A stretch of 16,379 bases of DNA, from assembly GCA_964467615.1 (NCBI GenBank), contig CAYXRK010000105.1, positions 1-16,379 on the forward strand. Reading direction: 5' to 3'. This DNA comes from CAYXRK01 sp964467615. GTDB lineage: Bacteria; Hydrogenedentota; Hydrogenedentia; Hydrogenedentales; GCA-2746185. The position numbers and the translations under genes are program-made. Below are positions 1 to 6,569 of this stretch, in pieces. The notes below the pieces were generated by a model. The model had not been told where the DNA came from. It saw only the letters and a list, made by a program, of their open reading frames with translations, and searched no databases. Numbering within the stretch: position 1 is the stretch's first letter; every line of letters starts with the position of its first letter.

Positions 1-102
1 GAAGGCGAGGGTGAAGGCGAGGGCGAAGGTGAGGGGGAAGGTGAGGGTGAAGGCGAAGGCGAAGGTGAAGGCGAAGGCGAAGGGGAAGGCGAGGGTGAGG
101 GC
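1..102 (+). repeat. GAR GGN hexanucleotide repeat encoding (EG)17
   Basis: Seventeen consecutive six-base units of the form GA(A/G)GG(N) encode Glu-Gly. The third codon positions vary from unit to unit while the protein repeat is perfect, which points to selection on the peptide or to repeat turnover with synonymous drift. The repeat continues beyond the left edge of the window. Confidence 0.95.
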
Positions 103-426
103 GAAACGTTGGACGAGATCGCGGATTCACTTCGCTCCGGCTTCGCCGCCGCGGACACCGATAGCGATGGTCAACTGACGTTTGCAGAGGCGGTCGCCGC
201 GCAACCGGACCTCACTGCCGACGGATTCGCGGACCTGGACGCCGATGGCGATGGCTTCGTGACGGACGCGGAGCTTGCCGCGTTTCTCGACACGGGCGGC
301 CCGCAGTGCTTTGGCGCGTCGGGATCGCGGGAGGGCCGTCCCATGCGGGGCGCAGCCGATCTCGTGGTGCTGCTCGCGGCCATGTTGCCATTTTTTGGAC
401 GGCGCGCGCGCCACAACCACTCGTAA
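1..426 (+). CDS. Secreted EF-hand protein, (EG)n linker and C-terminal sorting tail (5' truncated)
   Basis: The reading frame is open from base 1, so the N-terminus lies outside the window; 141 residues are visible. Seen: 17 Glu-Gly dipeptides (residues 1-34), then two canonical 12-residue EF-hand loops, DTDSDGQLTFAE (52-63) and DADGDGFVTDAE (80-91), each with D at 1, 3 and 5, G at 6 and E at 12, so calcium binding is expected. The tail has a Cys (about residue 103), a short polar stretch, a hydrophobic segment DLVVLLAAMLPFF (about 120-132) and a GRRAR end. This Cys-hydrophobic-Arg order resembles the MYXO-CTERM/GlyGly-CTERM class of surface-sorting signals, so I infer an exported, surface-anchored protein with an acidic flexible linker. 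The missing N-terminal part probably carries the main functional domain. The only downstream start in frame, TTG at 109, would cut the linker and is unlikely. Confidence 0.8.
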   Translation, partial: EGEGEGEGEGEGEGEGEGEGEGEGEGEGEGEGEGETLDEIADSLRSGFAAADTDSDGQLTFAEAVAAQPDLTADGFADLDADGDGFVTDAELAAFLDTGGPQCFGASGSREGRPMRGAADLVVLLAAMLPFFGRRARHNHS

Positions 427-449
427 CGCCGTCCGTTTTTGGACTGCGG

Positions 450-468
450 CGCCGGCTGGAAGCCGGCG
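450..468. repeat. REP-like hairpin, CGCCG...GGAA...CGGCG family
   Basis: A perfect 8-bp stem, CGCCGGCT / AGCCGGCG, with a 3-base GGA loop, followed by GTAC. It lies in the 103-bp gap between the EF-hand gene and the permease. The same architecture (CGCCG arm, GGAA core, CGGCG arm, TAC tail) recurs at 1900-1923 and, inverted, at 1835-1858. It has no T-tract, so it is not a classical terminator. Confidence 0.6.
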
Positions 469-529
469 GTACGGCGGGCGATCGACTTTGCGCGATTGTC
501 GGCGCTGTGTGGCGTAGAATCTCCGCGCG

Positions 530-1741
530 ATGACCCTCCTCGACTTCATCCACGCCGCCGCGACATCGCTGCGGCAAAACGGCGTGCGCTCGGTGCTGAC
601 GACCCTCGGCGTCATCATCGGCGTCATGGCCGTGACGTTGTTGGTGTCGCTCGGCGAGGCGGCGGAGCGGTACATCGAAGGCCAGTTCAGCGGCCTGGGC
701 AGCAACCTGCTCCGAATCACGCCGGGTAAGCAGGAAACGACCGGCTTCGCGCCGATGATGGCGGGAAGTTTCCGAAAGCTGACGACGGAGAACGCGAACC
801 AAATCCGCCGACGCGCGGGGCAGGTCGCGGGTGTTGCGCCGATGGTTGTCGGGAGCGGCGCAGTGCGGCACGAGGCGCTCGAGCGCAACTGCATGGTCCT
901 CGGCGTGACTGAGGATTGGGGCCCGGTGCGGGGGTTCACGGCGCAAGAGGGCCGCTTCATCACGCGGGCGGACAACGATAAGAACAGCCCGGTGTGCCTC
1001 ATTGGTGTTTCGCTGAAGAAGGAACTATTCGGCGATGGCACCGCGATCAACGAGCGCGTGTCCATCAACCGCCGAAAATTTCTTATCATCGGCATCATCC
1101 AGGAAATCGGCATGACGCTCGGCATGGACATGGATCAGCTCGTGTTCGTGCCGCTCACCGTCGCGCAACAAATGTTCATGGGCGGCGAGGACGCGCTGTT
1201 TCAAATCCTCGTCTCGACGCGCTCAAACGACGAAGTCGCCGCCGCGGCCGAATCCATCCGCAAAATTCTCAAGGAAGCTCACGACTACACCGAGGACTTC
1301 ACCATCATCGACCAGACCTCGATGCTCAGCTCGTTCGACCGGATTTTCGCGATGCTCAAGGTCCTGCTCGCGGGCCTCGCGTCGATCTCGCTGCTGGTGG
1401 GCGGCATCGGCATCATGAACATCATGCTCGTGTCCGTCCGCGAACGAACGCGAGAAGTCGGCGTGCGCAAGGCCGTCGGTGCTGGGCGGCGGGACATCGG
1501 CATGCAATTCCTCATCGAGTCGGTGCTGCTGAGTTCGATCGGCGGGCTTGCGGGCGTCGCGGGCGGTTACGCTGGCGCATTCCTACTGAGGACGCTTTAC
1601 CCGGAGTTCCCGGTCTACTGCTCGACGTGGGCCACCGCGACGGCGTTCTCCGTCAGCGTCGCCGTCGGCGTTTTTTTCGGCGTGTATCCGGCGTGGAAGG
1701 CGGCCGGCGTCGATCCGGTCGAGGCGCTGCGTTACGAGTAG
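530..1741 (+). CDS. MacB/FtsX-family ABC transporter permease
   Basis: A 403-residue protein with the MacB permease layout: an N-terminal cytoplasmic helix and first membrane segment (about 19-41, containing LGVIIGVMAVTLLVSLGEA), a large periplasmic domain (about 42-275), then three C-terminal membrane segments (about 280-303, 329-353, 366-390). The family signatures GIMNIMLVSVRERTREVGVR and the terminal YPAWKAAGVDPVEALRYE are intact. By family knowledge such permeases do not form a channel but couple a cytoplasmic ATPase to periplasmic work such as lipoprotein or drug export. No ATP-binding subunit lies next to it, so its partner must be encoded upstream of this window or elsewhere. The ATG at 530 has no obvious Shine-Dalgarno, but MTLLDFIHAAATSLRQN is a normal N-terminus for the family. 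It is convergent to the NRPS gene. A role in exporting the lipopeptide is possible but nothing here shows it. Confidence 0.9.
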   Translation: MTLLDFIHAAATSLRQNGVRSVLTTLGVIIGVMAVTLLVSLGEAAERYIEGQFSGLGSNLLRITPGKQETTGFAPMMAGSFRKLTTENANQIRRRAGQVAGVAPMVVGSGAVRHEALERNCMVLGVTEDWGPVRGFTAQEGRFITRADNDKNSPVCLIGVSLKKELFGDGTAINERVSINRRKFLIIGIIQEIGMTLGMDMDQLVFVPLTVAQQMFMGGEDALFQILVSTRSNDEVAAAAESIRKILKEAHDYTEDFTIIDQTSMLSSFDRIFAMLKVLLAGLASISLLVGGIGIMNIMLVSVRERTREVGVRKAVGAGRRDIGMQFLIESVLLSSIGGLAGVAGGYAGAFLLRTLYPEFPVYCSTWATATAFSVSVAVGVFFGVYPAWKAAGVDPVEALRYE

Positions 1742-1966
1742 TAAAATAGGGACAGCCGCACATGAGCTGTAGGCCCACCCGTAGAGGATGAAAATCGCCC
1801 CGCCCATAGTCAGATTGTAAGGACCGATGCCGTTGTAGCGCCGATTTCCTAATCGGCGAGCGCCCCAACGCCCAAGCGATTGCCCGCCGCCGAACGTCAC
1901 GCCGATTAGGAAATCGGCGCTACGGTACCCATCGCGGCGTATTTTCGAAGCAGTCACCTATTTTAC
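1741..1966. repeat. Composite REP region between convergent genes, flanked by a 10-bp inverted repeat
   Basis: GTAAAATAGG (1741-1750) and its exact reverse complement CCTATTTTAC (1957-1966) bracket 206 bp that contain a second, perfect 24-bp inverted pair (1835-1858 / 1900-1923). The left flank continues as GACAGCC and the right flank reads CAGTCA before CCTATTTT, so both look like halves of the REP motif found at 3486-3578 (AAATAGG-GGACAGCC-ACCTATTT). The region starts on the last base of the permease stop codon and covers the 3' end of the NRPS gene. I read it as nested REP insertions. Apart from that, 1742-1919 holds no gene. Confidence 0.65.
1835..1923. repeat. REPIN-like inverted pair, perfect 24-bp arms
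   Basis: Bases 1835-1858 and 1900-1923 are exact reverse complements (24 of 24), separated by 41 bp. Each arm is itself a hairpin: CGCCGAT and ATCGGCG around TTCCTA or TAGGAA. Two REP hairpins in inverted orientation are the definition of a REPIN. It can fold into a long cruciform or mRNA stem and may act as a bidirectional transcript end between the two convergent genes, although no T-tract is present. The right arm supplies the TAG stop of the NRPS (1922-1920). Confidence 0.75.
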
Positions 1967-4900
1967 CGGCATTGTGCGCGTACTCGTCGAGAAGTCCGCG
2001 CAACGTCCGCGCGAACGCGGCCACGCGCGGGTTGCGCAGGATGGAGAAGTGATCGCCTTCAATCGTGTGAACGTGGACACGGCCGTCGGCCACGTGGCGT
2101 TCCCAGCCTAGGGCCTCGCTCATGGCGGTTGCGCGGGGCTGTTCGCTGGCTTTGAAGACGTGGACGTCGCCGCCGTAGGGACCGGGCGCGTAAGACTTGC
2201 CGGCCTTGAGGTTTGCGCGCGCGATGTTGAGGAAGCGGCGCGTGGAAGGTTGGTCGATGCCGAGCAACTCTTCGTTCTGGGCGACGACGCCGGCCATCTG
2301 CGCACGGTCGAGGTATAACCGGTACAGCGCGTTCGACCATACCCGGCGCAAGCCGCCGTCGCCCTTGCGCGGCTGCGTCATCAAGAAAAGCGAGTCGCGC
2401 GTCGTTTGGATTCCCGATCCCGCCACGCGCGCGGCGAAGCCGATGTTCGCGGGGACGTCCGCGAGGCGAAAGGCGCGGCGCGATTCCGGCGCGAACGCTT
2501 CGATGAGCGCGACCACGCCGGCCTCGTCGCCGAGCAGCCGCGCGATCTCGTAGGCCACGACGCCGCCGAAGGACCAGCCCGCGAGGTGATATGGCCCCTC
2601 GGGTTGCACGGCGCGCATCGCGGCGATGTATTCTCGCGCCATGTCGTCGATGCGTTTGAGCGGACGCCGCGTGCCGTCAAAGGCCGGGTCCCGCAAGCAG
2701 TACACGCCCTGTTTCACGCCGAGGTGGTGCGCGAGCGCGTAATAGGGGAACGTCGTTCCACCGGCGGGCGCGACGCAAAACAGCGCGGGACGTCCGTCTC
2801 CCGATTGGATGAGGACGGCCAATCGTTCCGCGCCGTTGGCGTTCTTTTCGGCGGCGGCGATACCTCGTTTCGCCGCGTCGATGCGCTTGGCGAGTTCGCG
2901 TACCGTCGGGGCCTCGAACGCATGACGCAACGCGAGCTCGACGCGAAATCGGTCGTTCACGCGCGTCAGCATTTCGATTGCGAGCAATGAATGTCCGCCG
3001 AGATCGAGGAAGTTGTCTTCGGCGCTCGTTACGTTTGTCTTCAGTAGCTCACCCCAGAGTCCCGCCAGAATGCGCTCGGTGGGCGTCGAAAGTTCGACCG
3101 CTGCTCCGCTCGTGTCGCGCGACGGCGTGGGCAGCGCGCGCGTGTCGAGTTTCCCGTTCGGCGTGATTGGCAGCGCGTCGAGCAGGACGACCGACGCCGG
3201 GACCATGTACTCGGGAAGCGATGCCCGAAGGCGCGTTCGGATATCGGCGGGCGATAGATATTTGTCCGAGGCGACAGCATAGGCGTTGATTCGCGTGTCG
3301 CCCCCGGATCCCTCGAGCAGCACCACACAGTCGGCGACGCCCGCGACGGCGCGGAGGGCGGCTTCGATTTCGCCCAGTTCGACGCGGTAACCGCGGACTT
3401 TGGCCTGACGATCCGCGCGGCCCAGAAACTCGATCACGCCATTCGGCCATTGGCGCGCCCGATCGCCCGTCTTGTACACGCGTTCGTAAATAGGGGACAG
3501 CCACCTATTTTTAGAAGTAGAAGCCGCTATCCATTCTCCGCTGATTCCCTCAAAAATAGGTGGCTGTCCCCTATTTACCTTATTTACCTTGTAAACGCGC
3601 TCGCCGAATGGCCCGTCTACAAACGCGGCCGCAGTCAAGTCGGGGCGATCCAGGTATCCGCGCGCCACGCCCGCGCCCGCGATGCACAATTCGCCGGGCA
3701 GTCCCAGCGGCGCGGGCCGCACCTTCGAGTCAACGACGTAAGCGCGGACGTTGCCGAGCGGCCGGCCCACGGGAACGGTCGCTCCGAAGCGCGGCGCGGC
3801 CCAATCAATCTCGTTCGTCAGACAGCCCACGGTCGTTTCCGTTGGGCCGTAGTGATTGATCACGCGCAGCTCGGGCCGCGCGCGGTGAACGCGATCAGCG
3901 AGGTCCCACGTGAGCGCTTCGCCGCCAAGCACGACGCACGCGCGCGGTAACACGTCGTCCCCAGTTCGCGATCCCAATAACGCGCGAAGGTGCGACGGCA
4001 CAATCTTCATGTAGTCGATTCCGTGCCGCGACACGTATTCGCCCAGCGCGGACGCGGACATTGCGCGTTCCTTCGTGACTACGTGAAGGACGCCGCCCGC
4101 ACAGAGTGTGGGAAAGAGCGCGGTGTACCCGAGATCCGCTGCGAAAGTCGTCACCATCGCGAACGAGTAGCCGCGCCGCAACGCGAGCCGCTTCGTGACG
4201 CCCACGGCATAGTTGGCGAGATTCCCGTGTTCGACGACCACGCCCTTGGGTTTTCCCGTCGAGCCAGACGTGTAGATCACGTACGCAGCGCTTGATGCGC
4301 CGATGGGGACGGACGCGGGAAAGGAGTTCGCCGCCACATCCTCGATAACGACCACACGTGCATCGGGCGCATCTACGCGGGCCCGCGTTGTCTTCGTCAC
4401 CAAAACTGTCTTCGCGCCAGAATCAGCGATCAACTCGGCGATGCGCGCGTCCGGCGCGTCCGGATCGATCGGGACGAACGCCGCCCCCGCGCGGAGAATC
4501 CCGAGAATTCCCGCTACACAATCAACGGAGCGCTTGGCACAGATCACCACGCGGCGTTCGCCATCCGCCGGCTCCAGAGAGAGCACGGCGGCGATTGCGT
4601 CCGCACGCGCGACAAGCTCCGCGTAAGTCAAAATGTGGGTCATCCGCCCTCGGCTGCCATCGGCGTGGGTCATCCGCCCTCGGCTGCCATCGGCATGGGT
4701 CATCCGCCCTCGGCTGTCACCCAAATCGACCTCGCAAATTACCGCTGTAGCCTCCGGCGTCTCCTTGGCTCTCGCATAAACTTGATCGACAATCGACGTA
4801 AACGGTTTCGGAACGTCCGTCTTGTTGCATTCGTCCATCGCGCGACGCTCACGGTCATTCGTCAGATCGACGTCCTCGATGCCAATCTTCCCGTCAGACA

Positions 4901-6569
4901 ACGCAGCGTCGATCATGCGAACGTAGTGTTGCGCGAACCGTTCGATTGTCGCCCGTTCAAATAACGCCGCCGCGTACTCGAACGTGAGTTGCAAGCTGCC
5001 GTCCGTCTCGCGCACAAAAAGAGTCAAGTCGTACTTCGCCTTGCCCGTATGAAGCGGCCACTCCTCGACGGAGCACTCGCCGAGACAGTCCGCTCCTTCG
5101 GGTGCGGGCTCGTGGACGAATTGAATTTGAAACAATGGCGGGTGGCTCATGTCGCGGCCCGGCGCGATCGCTTCGACGACCGCGTCGAATGGCGCGTCCT
5201 GATGCAACGCGGCTTCCTTCAGTGTCTCTGACGTTCTCCGGATTGCCGTGAGAATATCGGGACTTCCGCTCAAGTCTGTTCGCAATACGACGGAGTTCAC
5301 GAAGAACCCGACGATTTTTTCCATCGCCGCGCCGCGCCGTCCCGCCATTGGCGTGCCGACAATGACATCGTTCCCGCCGGTATGCCTCACAAGCAGCGCA
5401 TTGAGTAGGGCCAATAGCACGGCGTTCAGCGTGACCGATCTTGTTCGAGCAAACGACCCGAGCGCGAGTGTGGTCTCTTCCGGGAGGCGAATCGTATGCC
5501 TCGCGCCGTCGAAACATTGCGTAGAGGGCCGAGGCCGATCGGACGTTAGGGTATACAGGGGCGGCGCGCCTGCGAGCTTCTCGCGCCAGAACGCGAGGTG
5601 CGCTTGGATCGCGGGCCCGTGGAGTTGGGACCGCTGCCAATGCGCGTAGTCCGAATAGTCGAGTGGAAGCGGATCGAGTTCCAATTCTTCGCCGCGGCAA
5701 TAGGCCTCATACGCCGCGCGAAGTTCACGCATGAAAACGCTCATCGAAACACCGTCCATCGCGATGTGATGGGCCGGCGCGAGGAAAATGTTGTCGTCGT
5801 CCGTGAAGCGCGCGAGCAGCGGACGAACCAGCGGCCCGCGCTTCAAGTCGAACGCGCGCGTCACAAAGCGGCGCGCGCGACTCAAAAATTCCGCAAGAGC
5901 GCCGGCGCTTTCAGCGCGGCGAAAGTCCCAAACCTCGAGTCGCGCCAGGCTTTTCGGGTCGATGAGTTGAACCGGGCGGCCGCCGACGGTCGCGTACCGC
6001 GTTCGCAATGGCTCGTGCCGCGACGCGATGAAGTGTATCGCCCGTTCAAGCGCCGCGACGTCGAGCGGCCCCTTGATTCGCATAGCGAGGGACGACAAAT
6101 TGTAGACCGCTTTGTCTTCCTCCAGTTGATCCAGAAACCAGAGGCGCTTCTGCCCGCTCGAGAGCGGCGCGGCCTTCGCCCCGGCCTCCGTCAACTTATC
6201 AAGCGCAGTCTGGTACGCGGCAAGTTCTTCGCTGCCCGGAAGCTCACCGTCGAACACAAGCTCCCAAAACGCGCCGGACGACAGCGCGCCTTCGCGGCCC
6301 AAAACCAATTGATCTTTATCAGTTCGTTCGGACTCCGAAAGATGCGCGGCCACCGCAATGATCGACGTGTATTCATAAAGCAGCGTGGGCGGCAGGGACA
6401 GTCCCAGCCATTCCTCCAGGTCGCCCGACAACACGATCGCGTCTCGCGAACCGAGACCAAGACTTTCGAATGAGGCCGACCGATCAATCTCGGCTGGAGT
6501 CAGGCCCAAAACGTCTGCAACATGCGATTCGAGCCATGTCGCGACGGCCTCGCGCGTCGCCACCTTCAC
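1920..6569 (-). CDS. Single-module NRPS, ACP-C-A(Asp?)-PCP-TE
   Basis: A 1549-residue assembly line. ACP about 8-78 with GLGS (Ser41 for the phosphopantetheine arm). Condensation domain about 135-560 with HHIAMDG (267-273). Adenylation domain about 590-1150: YTSGSTGKPKG (766-776), NHYGPTE (905-911), YKTGD (1032-1036), catalytic Lys1140 in PNGK. PCP about 1163-1232 with GGHSL (Ser1194). Type I thioesterase about 1250-1530 with GWSFGG (Ser1333) and His1507; the acid is Glu1357 where Asp is usual. The code residues D812, L813, T816, K855, V880, G882, H906, V914, G915, K1140 suggest aspartate. The GTG start overlaps the FAAL stop (GTGA), with GGAG just upstream; GTG at 6563 is the alternative. 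A longer frame starting at 6830 is open but lies inside FAAL. Repeats intrude in frame at residues about 615-646, 995-1033 and 1534-1549. Inferred role: condense a FAAL-supplied acyl chain with Asp and release it. Confidence 0.93.
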   Translation of the reverse strand: MKVATREAVATWLESHVADVLGLTPAEIDRSASFESLGLGSRDAIVLSGDLEEWLGLSLPPTLLYEYTSIIAVAAHLSESERTDKDQLVLGREGALSSGAFWELVFDGELPGSEELAAYQTALDKLTEAGAKAAPLSSGQKRLWFLDQLEEDKAVYNLSSLAMRIKGPLDVAALERAIHFIASRHEPLRTRYATVGGRPVQLIDPKSLARLEVWDFRRAESAGALAEFLSRARRFVTRAFDLKRGPLVRPLLARFTDDDNIFLAPAHHIAMDGVSMSVFMRELRAAYEAYCRGEELELDPLPLDYSDYAHWQRSQLHGPAIQAHLAFWREKLAGAPPLYTLTSDRPRPSTQCFDGARHTIRLPEETTLALGSFARTRSVTLNAVLLALLNALLVRHTGGNDVIVGTPMAGRRGAAMEKIVGFFVNSVVLRTDLSGSPDILTAIRRTSETLKEAALHQDAPFDAVVEAIAPGRDMSHPPLFQIQFVHEPAPEGADCLGECSVEEWPLHTGKAKYDLTLFVRETDGSLQLTFEYAAALFERATIERFAQHYVRMIDAALSDGKIGIEDVDLTNDRERRAMDECNKTDVPKPFTSIVDQVYARAKETPEATAVICEVDLGDSRGRMTHADGSRGRMTHADGSRGRMTHILTYAELVARADAIAAVLSLEPADGERRVVICAKRSVDCVAGILGILRAGAAFVPIDPDAPDARIAELIADSGAKTVLVTKTTRARVDAPDARVVVIEDVAANSFPASVPIGASSAAYVIYTSGSTGKPKGVVVEHGNLANYAVGVTKRLALRRGYSFAMVTTFAADLGYTALFPTLCAGGVLHVVTKERAMSASALGEYVSRHGIDYMKIVPSHLRALLGSRTGDDVLPRACVVLGGEALTWDLADRVHRARPELRVINHYGPTETTVGCLTNEIDWAAPRFGATVPVGRPLGNVRAYVVDSKVRPAPLGLPGELCIAGAGVARGYLDRPDLTAAAFVDGPFGERVYKVNKVNRGQPPIFEGISGEWIAASTSKNRWLSPIYERVYKTGDRARQWPNGVIEFLGRADRQAKVRGYRVELGEIEAALRAVAGVADCVVLLEGSGGDTRINAYAVASDKYLSPADIRTRLRASLPEYMVPASVVLLDALPITPNGKLDTRALPTPSRDTSGAAVELSTPTERILAGLWGELLKTNVTSAEDNFLDLGGHSLLAIEMLTRVNDRFRVELALRHAFEAPTVRELAKRIDAAKRGIAAAEKNANGAERLAVLIQSGDGRPALFCVAPAGGTTFPYYALAHHLGVKQGVYCLRDPAFDGTRRPLKRIDDMAREYIAAMRAVQPEGPYHLAGWSFGGVVAYEIARLLGDEAGVVALIEAFAPESRRAFRLADVPANIGFAARVAGSGIQTTRDSLFLMTQPRKGDGGLRRVWSNALYRLYLDRAQMAGVVAQNEELLGIDQPSTRRFLNIARANLKAGKSYAPGPYGGDVHVFKASEQPRATAMSEALGWERHVADGRVHVHTIEGDHFSILRNPRVAAFARTLRGLLDEYAHNAGKIGDCFENTPRWVP
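3486..3578. mobile_element. 93-bp REPIN/MITE-like element inserted in frame in the NRPS A domain
   Basis: Two perfect 27-bp inverted arms (3486-3512 and 3552-3578) flank 39 bp. Each arm contains its own hairpin, AAATAGG around a GGACAGCCA loop closed by CCTATTT, the usual REPIN arrangement moved by REP-associated tyrosine transposases (RAYTs). The element sits between a duplicated target: CTTGTACACGCGTTCG (3471-3486) and CTTGTAAACGCGCTCG (3588-3603), 14 of 16 identical. The net gain is 117 bp, exactly 39 codons, with no stop in the NRPS frame. It lies just before the YKTGD (A7) motif and the duplication restores ERVYK in front of that motif. No RAYT gene is in the window. Confidence 0.85.
4635..4717 (-). 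repeat. 30-bp tandem repeat (2.8 copies) inside the NRPS A domain
   Basis: Units at 4635-4664 and 4665-4694 are identical; a third, 4695-4717, is partial and begins with A instead of G. Thirty bases keep the frame and encode RMTHADGSRG-type decapeptides (NRPS residues about 619-645). They lie between ATAVICE and LTYAEL, where ordinary A domains have a short loop, so this is an expansion in a surface loop near the A1/A2 motifs. Confidence 0.9.

Noticed and set aside
127..1131. Long minus-strand frames opposite the EF-hand and permease genes
   Set aside because: Both plus-strand genes have clear family motifs. The antisense frames are Arg/Pro/Ala-rich products of GC-rich codon structure with no motifs.
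1742..1920. Bidirectional rho-independent terminator between permease and NRPS
   Set aside because: The stem is strong but no T-tract follows on either strand, and the structure is better explained as an inverted REP pair; a terminator-like side effect remains possible.
4635..4717. Short CRISPR array
   Set aside because: The 30-bp units are directly adjacent with no spacers, lie in a coding frame and have no cas genes nearby.
5598..6473. Plus-strand 291-codon frame opposite the NRPS C domain
   Set aside because: Shadow of the conserved HHxxxDG condensation domain; no domain and no ribosome site.
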